From the NCBI RefSeq assembly GCF_000215745.1, contig NC_015663.1:992001-1056000 (forward strand): a stretch of DNA of 64,000 bases, written 5' to 3'. This document shows positions 13,416-38,404 of the stretch, piece by piece; position 1 is the stretch's first letter; every line of letters starts with the position of its first letter. The notes below the pieces were generated by a model that worked only from the letters and a program-made list of their open reading frames with translations, was not told the DNA's origin and did not search any database. The DNA is from Klebsiella aerogenes KCTC 2190. Lineage in GTDB: Bacteria > Pseudomonadota > Gammaproteobacteria > Enterobacterales > Enterobacteriaceae. Position numbers and translations under genes: made by a program.

Positions 13416-14792
13416 ATGAAGATTATTATTCTTGGCGCCGGACAGGTAGGCGGCACGCTGGCGGAAAATCTCGTTGGCGAAAACAACGATATTACCCTGG
13501 TCGATACCAACGGCGACCGTCTGCGCGGCCTGCAGGATAAGTTCGATCTCCGCGTCGTTCAGGGCCACGGTTCGCATCCGCGCGTGCTGCGCGAAGCTGG
13601 TGCCGATGATGCCGATATGCTGGTCGCCGTAACCAGTTCGGATGAGACCAACATGGTAGCCTGCCAGGTCGCCTATTCGCTGTTTAATACGCCGAATCGC
13701 ATCGCCCGTATTCGTTCGCCCGATTACGTTCGCGATGCCGATAAACTTTTTCATTCAGAAGCGGTGCCAATTGACCATCTGATCGCTCCGGAGCAGTTAG
13801 TCATCGATAATATCTACCGCCTGATCGAATATCCGGGCGCGCTGCAGGTAGTGAACTTCGCCGAAGGAAAAGTAAGCCTGGCCGTTGTGAAGGCTTATTA
13901 TGGCGGCCCGCTGGTCGGTAATGCGCTTTCCACGATGCGCGAACATATGCCGCACATCGACACGCGCGTTGCGGCAATTTTCCGCCACGATCGGCCGATT
14001 CGCCCGCAGGGATCAACCATCGTAGAAGCGGGCGACGAAGTCTTCTTTATCGCCGCGTCGCAACATATTCGCGCGGTAATGAGCGAACTCCAACGTCTGG
14101 AGAAACCCTACAAACGCATTATGCTGGTCGGCGGCGGCAACATCGGCGCGGGCCTCGCTCACAGGCTGGAGAAAGACTACAGCGTGAAGTTGATCGAGCG
14201 CGATCAACAGCGTGCCGCTGAACTTGCCGAAAAGCTGCAGAATACGATCGTCTTTTATGGCGATGCATCGGATCAAGAGTTACTGGCGGAAGAGCATATC
14301 GATCAAGTCGATCTCTTTATTGCCGTCACCAACGATGACGAAGCCAATATCATGTCGGCAATGCTAGCCAAGCGGATGGGTGCGAAGAAGGTCATGGTGC
14401 TGATCCAGCGTCGCGCATATGTTGATCTGGTTCAGGGAAGCGTGATCGATATTGCGATATCACCGCAACAAGCCACGATTTCTGCCTTGCTGAGCCACGT
14501 ACGTAAAGCTGATATTGTCGGTGTTTCGTCGCTACGCCGCGGCGTTGCCGAAGCCATTGAGGCCGTCGCGCATGGCGATGAAAGCACCTCGCGGGTAGTC
14601 GGCCGTTCAATTGATGAAATTAAGCTGCCGCCAGGCACAATTATTGGCGCGGTGGTGCGCGGCAATGACGTAATGATCGCCAATAATAATTTACGTATTG
14701 AGCAAGGCGACCACGTAATTATGTTCCTGACCGACAAGAAATTTATCTCCGATGTTGAGAGACTATTCCAGCCGAGTCCGTTCTTCCTGTAA
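13416..14792 (+). CDS. trkA: Trk potassium uptake NAD-binding subunit TrkA
   Basis: A 458-residue peripheral membrane protein that gates the TrkG/TrkH potassium channels. It has two tandem RCK modules, each starting with a nucleotide-binding Rossmann motif: [12 protein letters not shown] near the N-terminus and [14 protein letters not shown] at about residue 235, each followed by an RCK-C domain. Length equals E. coli TrkA. It closely follows rsmB and is followed by a terminator. Confidence 0.97.
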   Translation: MKIIILGAGQVGGTLAENLVGENNDITLVDTNGDRLRGLQDKFDLRVVQGHGSHPRVLREAGADDADMLVAVTSSDETNMVACQVAYSLFNTPNRIARIRSPDYVRDADKLFHSEAVPIDHLIAPEQLVIDNIYRLIEYPGALQVVNFAEGKVSLAVVKAYYGGPLVGNALSTMREHMPHIDTRVAAIFRHDRPIRPQGSTIVEAGDEVFFIAASQHIRAVMSELQRLEKPYKRIMLVGGGNIGAGLAHRLEKDYSVKLIERDQQRAAELAEKLQNTIVFYGDASDQELLAEEHIDQVDLFIAVTNDDEANIMSAMLAKRMGAKKVMVLIQRRAYVDLVQGSVIDIAISPQQATISALLSHVRKADIVGVSSLRRGVAEAIEAVAHGDESTSRVVGRSIDEIKLPPGTIIGAVVRGNDVMIANNNLRIEQGDHVIMFLTDKKFISDVERLFQPSPFFL

Positions 14793-14800
14793 TTACAATG

Positions 14801-14825
14801 GGCGTCGCGCAGACGCCTTTTTATT
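14801..14825 (+). terminator. Terminator after trkA
   Basis: GGCGTC, loop GCGCA, GACGCC, then TTTTTATTAT. A compact Rho-independent terminator nine bases after the trkA stop. Confidence 0.8.
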
Positions 14826-14934
14826 ATCCCTTATTTATCAATGGATAATATTTTCCAGCAATTATTCAACAGCAATGGAAAATGGAAATACATTTGATAA
14901 ACTTATCAATGTCAGCTGGCTCAAGGAGAGTAAA

Positions 14935-15345
14935 ATGGGTATGTTAAAAGAATTCCGCGAATTCGCGATGCGCGGGAATGTTGTCGATTTGGCAGTGGGT
15001 GTCATCATTGGTGCAGCATTTGGTAAAATTGTATCGTCTTTAGTGGCCGATATTATTATGCCTCCGCTGGGTTTGCTCATTGGCGGGATCGACTTTAAAC
15101 AGTTCGCCGTTACGCTACGCGATGCGCAGGGGGATGTCCCAGCCGTTGTCATGCATTATGGTGTGTTTATTCAGAACGTCTTCGATTTCATCATCGTTGC
15201 CTTCGCGATTTTCATGGCGATCAAACTGATGAATAAACTGAACCGTAAGAAAGAAGAAGCGCCTGCCGCTCCGGCACCGAGCAAAGAAGAAGTGCTACTG
15301 AGTGAAATTCGCGATCTGTTAAAAGAACAAAACAACCGTTCTTAA
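14935..15345 (+). CDS. mscL: Large-conductance mechanosensitive channel MscL
   Basis: A 136-residue inner-membrane channel that opens under membrane tension to release solutes during hypo-osmotic shock. An N-terminal amphipathic segment ([12 protein letters not shown]) is followed by TM1 (about 16-40), a periplasmic loop, TM2 (about 75-98) and a charged C-terminal helix. ATG 14935 is chosen because AAGGAGAG precedes it and the length equals E. coli MscL; longer frames overlap trkA. It ends one base before the convergent arfA stop. Confidence 0.97.
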   Translation: MGMLKEFREFAMRGNVVDLAVGVIIGAAFGKIVSSLVADIIMPPLGLLIGGIDFKQFAVTLRDAQGDVPAVVMHYGVFIQNVFDFIIVAFAIFMAIKLMNKLNRKKEEAPAAPAPSKEEVLLSEIRDLLKEQNNRS

Positions 15346-15561
15346 TCAGCACACAGAAAGCAGAAGGCCAGTGGTAAAAAAGCGATTCGCTTGCTTGCCA
15401 CTGGCCTCCCGGTCATTCCGCCCTGCATGTTTGTCTTTACGTTGATAGCTTCCTTTCCCTTTCTTATTTTTCTCAACCCGCTGTCTGAATAATGGGTCAT
15501 GCAGTAATGCCTCAATCGCATTATCTTTAATTTGCCCTTTGGTATGCTGATAGCGACTCAT
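15346..15561 (-). CDS. arfA: Alternative ribosome-rescue factor ArfA
   Basis: A 71-residue basic protein that recruits RF2 to ribosomes stalled on non-stop mRNA when tmRNA fails. The core [20 protein letters not shown] matches E. coli, and a KNKKGKGS basic stretch follows. I start at MSRYQ (15561), preceded by a GGAGTT RBS. The full frame ends in a hydrophobic tail ([11 protein letters not shown]). In E. coli the mRNA is cut or terminated at a hairpin inside the gene, so a shorter active form is made from a non-stop message; the same hairpin is present here (15366-15406). Confidence 0.93.
   Translation of the reverse strand: MSRYQHTKGQIKDNAIEALLHDPLFRQRVEKNKKGKGSYQRKDKHAGRNDREASGKQANRFFTTGLLLSVC
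15366..15406 (-). promoter_or_regulatory. Hairpin in arfA coding sequence (non-stop switch)
   Basis: A 9-bp perfect stem, GGCCAGTGG with CCACTGGCC (15398-15406 with 15366-15374), lies within the last third of arfA. In E. coli the equivalent hairpin is an RNase III cleavage site and terminator that yields arfA mRNA without a stop codon, linking ArfA output to tmRNA failure. The loop side carries an A/T-rich run that could act as a U-tract. Confidence 0.75.
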
Positions 15562-15618
15562 AGTAACTCCAGTCAATGTATGAATTCGGCGCGAGTGTAG
15601 ATCCGCGCGCGGAAAAAA

Positions 15619-16044
15619 TCAACGCCCGGCATGGCTACCGCTGGCGCCTTGTTCTAAGGCTTCGAGTATCGAGCAGTAAACGCTACTGTGCGCCGTGCCG
15701 CAGCAGGCATCATTCAGCCGCTGTAAAGAACGCCGCATCGTTTCCAATTCTTTGATACGCGCTTCGACTTCACTCAGGCGGGCCTGGACGATCCCTTTAG
15801 ACTCCTGACAAGTATGATGTTCTGGATCGATGCGGATCGATAATAATTCGCGGATCGACTCCAGAGTGAAGCCTAATTGCCTGGCATAACGGATAAAGCG
15901 CAGCCGCTGCAGATCGTTATCCGAATAGAGGCGAAAACCGCCTTCAGTACGAATATCATGATCCATCATTTGCTGCTTTTCGTAATAGCGGATGGTATCC
16001 GGGGTGACATCAGCCAATTTGGCCAGTTCGCCAATCCGATACAT
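15619..16044 (-). CDS. zntR: Zinc-responsive MerR-family regulator ZntR
   Basis: A 141-residue activator of zntA zinc-export transcription. It has an N-terminal MerR winged helix (MYRIGELAKLADVTPDTIRYY), a long dimerisation helix and a C-terminal metal loop with C114, C115, H119 and C124; C79 from the partner completes the zinc site. All these positions match E. coli ZntR. zntA itself is not in the window. The gene follows yhdN two bases downstream. Confidence 0.96.
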   Translation of the reverse strand: MYRIGELAKLADVTPDTIRYYEKQQMMDHDIRTEGGFRLYSDNDLQRLRFIRYARQLGFTLESIRELLSIRIDPEHHTCQESKGIVQARLSEVEARIKELETMRRSLQRLNDACCGTAHSSVYCSILEALEQGASGSHAGR

Positions 16045-16046
16045 AG

Positions 16047-16415
16047 CTACTCCTCGTTAATTTTGTGCCACAGTCTGTCGGCATAATCACCGCGTAGAAA
16101 ATCGGTATTCATACCCGCCTGACGTAATTTCAGTTCAAACAGAGTCAAGCGACGGTTTAACTCGGCATACCGCGGATCATCATGCTCTACGGTCTTGAGT
16201 AAGTCGCTCAACGCCATGGCATCTCTACGTAACTCAAGCTCCGGTGGCAAACAGCCGGCATTTTTTAATAAGCGATAACCGGCGCGCAGTTCAGGGGGCA
16301 CGTGTGAATCATCATCCAGCGCCAGCGGTTCGCCGCTGCCGGTCAGATTATCAAACTCGCCTTTAGACTGTGCGTCGAGGATGTGGCGTTCTGCCCACTG
16401 GTCCAGTAACCACAT
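16047..16415 (-). CDS. yhdN: DUF1992 (DnaJ-homologue-like) protein YhdN
   Basis: A 122-residue protein carrying the DUF1992 pattern (WLLDQWAERHI near the start, GEFDNLTGSGEPL and DDSHVPPELRAGYRLLKNAG). Function is unknown. I chose the ATG giving MWLLDQW (16415), matching E. coli YhdN length; eight further upstream codons are open but lack support. It is separated by two bases from zntR, suggesting one transcript. Confidence 0.9.
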   Translation of the reverse strand: MWLLDQWAERHILDAQSKGEFDNLTGSGEPLALDDDSHVPPELRAGYRLLKNAGCLPPELELRRDAMALSDLLKTVEHDDPRYAELNRRLTLFELKLRQAGMNTDFLRGDYADRLWHKINEE

Positions 16416-16482
16416 TATACGGCTCCCAGGGATGAACAAAAAGAGTACAGATAGTGTAGTGAAGTGGGATTGCGGTGGATAT

Positions 16483-16511
16483 AAAAAAACCCGCCGGGGC
16501 GGGTTTTTTTA
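16483..16511 (-). terminator. Terminator of the alpha operon
   Basis: Stem CCCGCC with GGCGGG flanked by runs of A on one side and T on the other. On the minus strand it ends transcription 13 bases after rplQ. The symmetry means it could also act in the plus direction. Confidence 0.92.
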
Positions 16512-16523
16512 CGTTACTACAGA

Positions 16524-16934
<411 letters not shown>

Positions 16935-16950
16935 TTAACCTGTGATCCGG

Positions 16951-17940
16951 TTACTCGTCAGCAATGCTTGCCGGCGGCCAGTTTTCCAGGCGCATGCCCA
17001 GAGACAGACCACGTGAAGCCAGCACGTCTTTAATCTCAGTAAGAGATTTTTTACCCAGGTTCGGCGTTTTCAGCAACTCAACCTCGGTACGCTGTACCAG
17101 ATCACCGATATAGTGGATAGCTTCTGCCTTGAGGCAGTTAGCAGAGCGGACAGTCAATTCCAGATCGTCAACAGGGCGCAGCAGGATCGGATCGAACTCT
17201 GGTTTCTCTTCTTTCACTTCCGGCTGACGTACATCACGTAAGTCAACGAAAGCTTCCAGTTGTTCAGCCAGAATGGTTGCCGCACGACGAATCGCCTCTT
17301 CAGGATCGATTGTGCCGTTGGTTTCCATCTCGATGACCAGCTTGTCCAGGTCGGTACGCTGCTCAACACGCGCGGCTTCAACATTGTAGGCAATACGCTC
17401 TACAGGGCTGTAGCAGGCGTCGACCAGCAGACGGCCGATTGGGCGCTCATCTTCTTCCGAATGAATTCGGGCAGAAGCCGGCACATAACCGCGACCGCGC
17501 TGAACTTTGATGCGCATGCTAATAGATGCGTTCTCATCGGTCAGGTGGCAGATCACGTGCTGCGGCTTGACGATTTCGACATCACCGTCGTGGGTAATGT
17601 CGGCTGCAGTCACAGGGCCAATGCCAGATTTATTCAAAGTAAGGATGACTTCATCTTTACCCTGAACTCTCACCGCCAGCCCTTTCAGGTTGAGCAGGAT
17701 TTCAAGGATGTCTTCCTGAACGCCTTCTTTGGTGCTGTACTCGTGCAGTACACCATCAATCTCAACCTCGGTCACCGCGCAACCCGGCATCGATGAGAGC
17801 AGAATACGGCGCAGTGCGTTACCCAGAGTATGGCCGAAGCCACGCTCTAAAGGCTCAAGGGTCACCTTGGCGTGCGTCGAACTCACTTGCTCGATATCGA
17901 CCAGGCGCGGTTTTAGAAACTCTGTCACAGAACCCTGCAT
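16951..17940 (-). CDS. rpoA: RNA polymerase alpha subunit
   Basis: A 329-residue subunit that dimerises to nucleate core RNA polymerase. The N-terminal domain (about 1-235) assembles with beta and beta prime. A flexible linker follows, then the C-terminal domain (about 250-329) that binds UP elements and activators such as CRP ([20 protein letters not shown] and [13 protein letters not shown]). Length equals E. coli. It lies 25 bases after rpsD in the alpha operon. Confidence 0.98.
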
Positions 17941-17965
17941 TGTGTCCTCTCTTTGGTACTAAGCT

Positions 17966-18604
<639 letters not shown>

Positions 18605-18618
18605 CTAGAAACGAGGCG

Positions 18619-19011
<393 letters not shown>

Positions 19012-19024
19012 TCAATCACCCCGA

Positions 19025-19381
19025 TTATTTCTTGATCGGTTTACGCGGACCCTTACGGGTACGTGCGTTGGTCTTAGTACGCTGACCGCGAACCGGAAGA
19101 CCACGACGATGGCGTAAACCACGGTAGCAACCAAGGTCCATCAGACGCTTGATGCTCAGGGTGATTTCACGGCGCAGATCACCTTCAACGACAAATTTAC
19201 CTACTGCTTCACGCAGAGAATCAATCTGTTCTTCAGACAGCTCACTGATCTTAACATTTTCAGCGATACCCGTTTCAGCGCAGATGGCTTTAGAGCGGGT
19301 CTTGCCGATACCAAAAATTGCAGTTAAAGCAATTACGGTATGTTTCTGATCAGGAATGTTAATGCCTGCTATACGGGCCAC
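19025..19381 (-). CDS. rpsM: 30S ribosomal protein S13
   Basis: A 118-residue small-subunit head protein that touches the P-site tRNA and forms a bridge to 50S. It has a helix-two-turn-helix core (about 14-60) and the basic C-terminal tail [15 protein letters not shown]. The start codon is GTG, as in E. coli, within the S4-controlled alpha leader. It is the first gene of the alpha operon. Confidence 0.98.
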   Translation of the reverse strand: MARIAGINIPDQKHTVIALTAIFGIGKTRSKAICAETGIAENVKISELSEEQIDSLREAVGKFVVEGDLRREITLSIKRLMDLGCYRGLRHRRGLPVRGQRTKTNARTRKGPRKPIKK

Positions 19382-19475
19382 TATGCACTCCTACTATTTA
19401 ATATGTACGTACCATGCTGAAAAGCCCGTTTTCAGGATACTCAAATGGAAACGTACAGACATACAAAAGATTGGC
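19372..19475 (-). promoter_or_regulatory. Alpha operon leader (S4 pseudoknot region)
   Basis: The sequence between rpmJ and rpsM, including GCTTTTCAGCATGGTACGTAC and the rpsM RBS TAGTAGGAGTGC, matches the E. coli alpha mRNA leader as I recall it. There, S4 binds a nested pseudoknot spanning the RBS and traps the ribosome, repressing the operon. Nearby, 19469-19494 also forms a hairpin (GCTGGCTA with TAGCCAGC). Confidence 0.75.
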
Positions 19476-19527
19476 TGGCTAATCTAGCCAGCTCAACCCA
19501 ACTTTGCAAGAAAAATATGCGAATAAA

Positions 19528-21007
<1,480 letters not shown>

Positions 21008-21014
21008 CTGCTAC

Positions 21015-22148
<1,134 letters not shown>

Positions 22149-22153
22149 CTACC

Positions 22154-23461
<1,308 letters not shown>

Positions 23462-23488
23462 TTACTCCCGTGATTCAATTGGTGACAA

Positions 23489-23803
<315 letters not shown>

Positions 23804-23808
23804 CTACC

Positions 23809-25071
<1,263 letters not shown>

Positions 25072-25137
25072 CTAATGTCAACTACTACTGGGACCCAAAA
25101 GCTGGGTCGTTAAAAAGCCCCATATCGAGGGCGCGGC

Positions 25138-25166
25138 ATTATAACACCGCTTCTGCAATATGGGTA
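25138..25166 (-). promoter_or_regulatory. spc operon promoter
   Basis: On the minus strand: -10 TATAAT (25138-25143) with a 17-base spacer to a weak -35 TACCCA (25161-25166). An A/T-rich stretch (TTTTTTCTACC) lies upstream, which could act as an UP element. GCCGCGCCC follows the -10. This matches the place and layout of the E. coli spc promoter, just after the S10 terminator. Confidence 0.8.
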
Positions 25167-25201
25167 GAAAAAATAAACGGCCCATCGCTGAGCCGTTTAT
25201 T
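25167..25201 (-). terminator. Terminator of the S10 operon
   Basis: A perfect 10-bp stem, AATAAACGGC with GCCGTTTATT (25172-25181 with 25192-25201), then a U-rich run on the minus strand. It lies 22 bases after rpsQ and directly ahead of the spc promoter. Confidence 0.88.
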
Positions 25202-25223
25202 CGTATTGAGAATGCGTACTCTA

Positions 25224-27149
<1,926 letters not shown>

Positions 27150-27154
27150 CTACC

Positions 27155-27436
<282 letters not shown>

Positions 27437-27449
27437 TTATCCTCTAAAA

Positions 27450-29845
<2,396 letters not shown>

Positions 29846-29865
29846 TCAATCGCTCGATGACCTGA

Positions 29866-30346
<481 letters not shown>

Positions 30347-30351
30347 CGCGC

Positions 30352-30379
30352 ATTATACGCAAATTCAGGCGCGACGCAA
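30352..30379 (-). promoter_or_regulatory. S10 operon promoter
   Basis: On the minus strand: -35 TTGCGT (30374-30379), 16-base spacer, -10 TATAAT (30352-30357), then GCGCGGGCC, a GC-rich discriminator as expected for a stringently controlled promoter. Confidence 0.9.
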
Positions 30380-30553
30380 GTGCTGATTAGAAAATCATCA
30401 CCACAATTTGCGCGTCTTCTCGCCCAGGCGCTCGGCAATGCAATAACACGATAAATAAGTCAGGAAGCAGCCATCCATCTTGCACAAATGCGCTTTGCGC
30501 TAACGCGCGACGATAAGCAAAGTGAGCGCATTATCCCCGAACAGGAGTGTTCC

Positions 30554-31036
30554 ATGCTTACCGTCCTCCCCTTCTTAGTTTGTTATTGTGGATTAACCCT
30601 GGCGTTATGCCGGCAGGACCTGCTTCGCGGTCTTCTTCCTGACAGCCTCACCTGTCCCCTGCTGTGGAGCGGTTTTGTTTTTTACCTGTGTCTGGCGCCG
30701 CAGCGGCTAGAGGATGCCGTCTGGGGGGCAATTGCAGGCTATCTCATTTTTGCCCTGCTCTACTGGCTATATAGGGTGTTTCGCGGCTATGAGGGATTAG
30801 GATACGGCGACATTAAATATCTTGCCGCCCTCGGCGCCTGGCACGGCTGGCAGAGGTTGCCGCAACTGGTGTTGGCCGCATCGCTGCTTGCCGGGATGGC
30901 ATGGGTGATATTGGCGTTGTTCAGGAGGAGTAAGCAACAACGATGGGGTTTGAACAACCCGCTGCCGTTTGGGCCATTTCTGACTGCAGCGGGTTTTTGG
31001 TGCGGGTGGCAGACGTTCGCTAGTCTGACACTTTGA
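30554..31036 (+). CDS. hopD: HopD-like prepilin peptidase, peptidase domain only
   Basis: A 160-residue polytopic membrane protein matching the peptidase half of type IV prepilin peptidases (GspO/PilD). Both catalytic aspartates are visible: the first in [14 protein letters not shown] (about residue 18) and the second in the [10 protein letters not shown] motif. The N-terminal cytoplasmic methyltransferase domain with its CxxC pairs is absent. I chose ATG 30554, which has AGGAG just upstream. No gsp or pil genes are in the window. The last 17 bases overlap the convergent bfr. In E. coli the two-domain gspO lies beside bfr, so this is probably a reduced descendant of the same locus. Confidence 0.8.
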   Translation: MLTVLPFLVCYCGLTLALCRQDLLRGLLPDSLTCPLLWSGFVFYLCLAPQRLEDAVWGAIAGYLIFALLYWLYRVFRGYEGLGYGDIKYLAALGAWHGWQRLPQLVLAASLLAGMAWVILALFRRSKQQRWGLNNPLPFGPFLTAAGFWCGWQTFASLTL

Positions 31037-31496
31037 TCTGCGATTGAAGGTAATTTTGCAGACCGATTTTGCCGATCAGATCTAACTCGGTTTCCAGCCA
31101 GTCAATATGGCCTTCCTCATCGGCAAGGATTTCAATCATCATATCGCGACTGACATAATCATGAACGCTGTCGGCATAGGCGATTGCCTCACGCAGGTTT
31201 TGCGCGCCTTCGAGCTCCAGCCGTAAGTCAGACTGCAGCATCTCTTCGACATCCTCACCGATGCCAAGTTTGCCAAGATCCTGCAGGTTAGGCAGCCCTT
31301 CAAGAAACAAAATACGCTCGATGTACTTATCGGCGTGTTTCATCTCATCGATAGATTCATGATATTCAATATCGTTGAGGCGCATCAGGCCCCAGTTCTT
31401 GAACATTCTTGCATGAAGAAAATACTGGTTAATAGCAACCAGTTCGTTTCCCAATAATTTATTGAGATAACTTATGATTTTGACATCACCTTTCAT
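31020..31496 (-). CDS. bfr: Bacterioferritin
   Basis: A 158-residue iron-storage protein that forms a 24-subunit heme-containing shell. The di-iron ferroxidase ligands E18, E51 and H54, with E94, E127 and H130 regions, are in place, and M52 is the heme ligand. Length equals E. coli Bfr. It is paired with bfd 74 bases upstream, whose product releases iron from Bfr. The 3' end overlaps hopD. Confidence 0.97.
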   Translation of the reverse strand: MKGDVKIISYLNKLLGNELVAINQYFLHARMFKNWGLMRLNDIEYHESIDEMKHADKYIERILFLEGLPNLQDLGKLGIGEDVEEMLQSDLRLELEGAQNLREAIAYADSVHDYVSRDMMIEILADEEGHIDWLETELDLIGKIGLQNYLQSQIKVSD

Positions 31497-31570
31497 TATA
31501 AAGTCCCTCCGCTTCCACTTATTGAAGCGTAGTCCGGGCTATAAGGATGTCAAAAAGAGAAGAGTCGCGA

Positions 31571-31765
31571 TCAGGCGATTTCTTTGAATTCCGGCATGCT
31601 GGTTAATTCATCTTCCATCACTTCACGTGCCGCGCGGACGCACTTACCGCATTGATTTCCAACGGGAATAAACTTGCGTAATTGTTGAAAAGATTGCGGT
31701 TGAAATTGACGCACAACCTGACGGATTTTTTTATCGCTTACGCCATTGCACAAACAAACGTACAT
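31571..31765 (-). CDS. bfd: Bacterioferritin-associated ferredoxin
   Basis: A 64-residue [2Fe-2S] protein that donates electrons to the heme of bacterioferritin to mobilise stored iron. Cluster cysteines C4, C6, C39 and C42 are present in the BFD spacing (CLC and CGKC). Length equals E. coli Bfd. A promoter with a Fur-like site lies directly upstream, so it should be induced by iron limitation. Confidence 0.97.
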   Translation of the reverse strand: MYVCLCNGVSDKKIRQVVRQFQPQSFQQLRKFIPVGNQCGKCVRAAREVMEDELTSMPEFKEIA

Positions 31766-31792
31766 ATAAACTCCCGTTCAATTTATGCACAA

Positions 31793-31821
31793 AGTTTAAA
31801 TGAGAATAGTTATGATTACAA
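31793..31821 (-). promoter_or_regulatory. bfd promoter with overlapping Fur-box-like site
   Basis: On the minus strand: -35 TTGTAA (31816-31821), 17-base spacer, -10 TAAACT (31793-31798). The spacer and flank read TGTAATCATAACTATTCTCA, which resembles the Fur consensus built from GATAAT units. Binding there would block RNA polymerase, giving iron repression, as known for bfd in E. coli. Confidence 0.6.
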
Positions 31822-31902
31822 TAGACTGTTTATTAATTATCCCTGGCGGCGCACTTTATGAATATTTATACCATCGCGGCTTATCACCAAATCATAGACA
31901 GC

Positions 31903-31928
31903 AAAAAGGGCGCCGAAGCGCCCTTTTT
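31903..31928 (-). terminator. Terminator after tufA (str operon)
   Basis: Stem GGGCGC with GCGCCC, flanked by A and T runs, 18 bases after the tufA stop. Symmetric enough to act in either direction. Confidence 0.9.
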
Positions 31929-31945
31929 AATTCAAAGCTAACGAA

Positions 31946-33160
<1,215 letters not shown>

Positions 33161-33199
33161 TCAGGAGAGAGCACGGGACTTAGGTTTTAATCCTGTGGA

Positions 33200-35326
<2,127 letters not shown>

Positions 35327-35410
35327 TTATTTCTTTAGGCGTTCAGTTAAGTTATCCAGAGCGGGCGACTCATCTGAAACGCCCGCCTGGTGACTATGAC
35401 TCCGAAGGGA

Positions 35411-36402
<992 letters not shown>

Positions 36403-36424
36403 TCATATAATATGAGGACGCAGA

Positions 36425-36453
36425 ATTTTAGGGCGGTGCCGAAAAGGTGTCAA
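36425..36453 (-). promoter_or_regulatory. str operon promoter
   Basis: On the minus strand: consensus -35 TTGACA (36448-36453), 17-base spacer, -10 TAAAAT (36425-36430). It lies only 22 bases after the tusB stop. A small palindrome, CCTCATATAATATGAGG, follows in the leader (about 36401-36417). Confidence 0.92.
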
Positions 36454-36475
36454 GAAATATACAACGATCCCGCCA

Positions 36476-36763
36476 TTACCAGGCCAACTGACCTTCATGT
36501 TTGACCGTAAGACTGACGAAATCAGTATAGCCAACCCTGACGACACTGTCCGCAATTTGACCAGCCAGCCCGCGGGCTTCGATATCGTCTTGCAGAGCAT
36601 GTAGGGTTATGGGGGCGGATTGCAGGATTTCAAGGAAACGGCCGCCGTCAATCGCCGCGACCACGCCATCGGAGAGCAGGAGCAGATCGTCGCCTGGCTT
36701 CACCAGACGCAGCATCGCGTCGATATCGACATGCCAGGGAGAGACGCTTAGAGTGTGGAGCAT
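36476..36763 (-). CDS. tusB: Sulfur relay protein TusB
   Basis: A 95-residue protein of the DsrH family. With TusC and TusD it forms the TusBCD complex that passes persulfide sulfur from TusA to TusE and MnmA for 2-thiolation of mnm5s2U34 in t[23 protein letters not shown] starts the protein. It follows tusC by seven bases and is directly upstream of the str promoter. Confidence 0.95.
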   Translation of the reverse strand: MLHTLSVSPWHVDIDAMLRLVKPGDDLLLLSDGVVAAIDGGRFLEILQSAPITLHALQDDIEARGLAGQIADSVVRVGYTDFVSLTVKHEGQLAW

Positions 36764-36770
36764 CTGGGCC

Positions 36771-37130
36771 TCAGAATCGTAGAATCACGTTGAACTCATC
36801 AAGCCGGGCGCGCAGCGCTTCTGGCTCGAGGCTTTCTACATCCACCACCCACGGCGTATCGGCGGCCAGGCCGCGCTCGCGGGCAGACGCCGCGCATAAC
36901 CAACACTGTTCGATGTCATACAGCGATAACAGCTTGAAGGTGGCGATATAATCACGGGCGAGGATTTTTCCCGGCTGCTGGCCAGGGATAATCTGAAACA
37001 CGCCGTCGCCGACAAAAAAGACGCCGAGGTCGTCGGTAAGCGCCGAGGTCGCCAGTAAGGCGTCCAGCCCTTCCCTGCCGGCTGCGCTGCCGTGCGGCGC
37101 GGAAGAAAATACGAAAGCCACGCGTTTCAT
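36771..37130 (-). CDS. tusC: Sulfur relay protein TusC
   Basis: A 119-residue DsrF-family protein, core of the TusBCD heterohexamer. It begins [20 protein letters not shown]. Its ATG overlaps the tusD stop by one base, fitting stoichiometric co-translation. Confidence 0.95.
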   Translation of the reverse strand: MKRVAFVFSSAPHGSAAGREGLDALLATSALTDDLGVFFVGDGVFQIIPGQQPGKILARDYIATFKLLSLYDIEQCWLCAASARERGLAADTPWVVDVESLEPEALRARLDEFNVILRF

Positions 37131-37516
37131 CAGAACTGCACCATTCTATCGCAGGTTAACGACGCTTCAGCCAGCGCGCCTAACCCGCTTAAGGTAAATC
37201 CCGTCTGCAGATTATGCGCCGGCAAACCAAGCTGCTGCGCTTCGCGTTCATCGGTCACGCCGCGGCGTAGCGCCGCTGCCACGCAAATGTGCAGCGCAAC
37301 GGCATGTTCATCATGCAGGCGCTGCCAGTGACGCACCAGGTCTACCTCATCGCTGGCGGGAGCCGTCAGCTGATTGGCGTTGTAGACTCCTTCACGATAG
37401 AAAAATACGCAGGCCAGTTCATGTCCTGCGTTAATAACCGCCTGCGCAAACTGCCACGCGCTACTGGCCTGCTGAGTACCGTAGGCAGGCCCGGTTACGG
37501 TGATGGCAAAACGCAT
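37130..37516 (-). CDS. tusD: Sulfurtransferase TusD
   Basis: A 128-residue DsrE-family protein. The active cysteine C78 lies in [13 protein letters not shown] and accepts persulfide from TusA. It starts on the last base of yheO and ends on the first of tusC, so yheO-tusDCB form one tight operon. Confidence 0.95.
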   Translation of the reverse strand: MRFAITVTGPAYGTQQASSAWQFAQAVINAGHELACVFFYREGVYNANQLTAPASDEVDLVRHWQRLHDEHAVALHICVAAALRRGVTDEREAQQLGLPAHNLQTGFTLSGLGALAEASLTCDRMVQF

Positions 37517-38238
37517 TACTTATCGAGCCCCTGGAAATCTCCGCTTTTAAACTGGCGGATGTAGAGGTACACCGTGTGTTTAGAGATATTCAGGCGATCG
37601 GCTACCTGGTTAATCGCATCTTTGATATCGAAGATGCCTTTCTCGTATAGATTCAGTACGATTTGGCGGTTTTTCGCGTTATTCGATACGTTGCGATCGG
37701 CATTCACCTCTTCAATGGTGAACTCCAGCGTTTGCGCCACCAGATCATCCACCGACGAGGCGAAGTTGACCTGCGAGTTGACTTCCGGCGTCTCCGGCGG
37801 AATGAAAGTGCTCATAATCTGCGAGAACGGAACATCAAGGTTCATGTTGATACAAAGCAGACCAATCACCCGATGTTCCCGGTTGCGAATGGCGATAGTC
37901 ACCGATTTCATCAGCACACCGCTTTTCGCGCGGGTAAAATAGCACTTCGATACGCTGCTATCCGCTCCCGTCATATCGTGCAGCATACGTAACGCCAGAT
38001 CGGTAATCGGCGAGCCAATTTGGCGGCCGGTGTGTTCACCGTTAGCGATACGAATAGCGGAGCATTTTAAATCCTGCAGTGAGTGCAGCACGATTTCACA
38101 GTGGGAACCAATGAGCATCGCTAACCCGTCCACCACCGCTTCATAGGATTTTAGGATATCGAAGTCGGTCTGGTCGAAAGGACGTTGATCCAGCAGGTCA
38201 AGCTCGCTGGTTTCGTTGGTTAAAAGCGACCTGGACAT
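37516..38238 (-). CDS. yheO: YheO (PAS-like and HTH) putative regulator
   Basis: A 240-residue protein with an N-terminal YheO/PAS-like domain (about 25-140) and a C-terminal helix-turn-helix (about 190-235, [20 protein letters not shown]) of the DauR type. Its targets are not known. I start at MSRSLLTNE (38238), matching E. coli. It is the first gene of the tusDCB transcript, but a direct role in sulfur relay is not shown. Confidence 0.9.
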   Translation of the reverse strand: MSRSLLTNETSELDLLDQRPFDQTDFDILKSYEAVVDGLAMLIGSHCEIVLHSLQDLKCSAIRIANGEHTGRQIGSPITDLALRMLHDMTGADSSVSKCYFTRAKSGVLMKSVTIAIRNREHRVIGLLCINMNLDVPFSQIMSTFIPPETPEVNSQVNFASSVDDLVAQTLEFTIEEVNADRNVSNNAKNRQIVLNLYEKGIFDIKDAINQVADRLNISKHTVYLYIRQFKSGDFQGLDK

Positions 38239-38362
38239 GTAAAAAAGCACTCCTTTTCAGGAGCCTGTCGTTATCGTCAGGGCAGGCTCATCATCATTAT
38301 TAAGCTATCTAAAGTAATACAGCGCCTGAGGAATTTTCCAGTTTTAATTATATCTGCAGCCA

Positions 38363-38397
38363 ATAAAAAAGCCGCCGCCCCTGAAGGCGGCGGCTTA
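38363..38397 (-). terminator. Terminator after fkpA
   Basis: GCCGCCGCC with GGCGGCGGC, then TTTTTTATT on the minus strand. It lies eight bases after the fkpA stop and isolates fkpA from yheO. Confidence 0.93.
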
Positions 38398-38404
38398 TAG
38401 CAGA

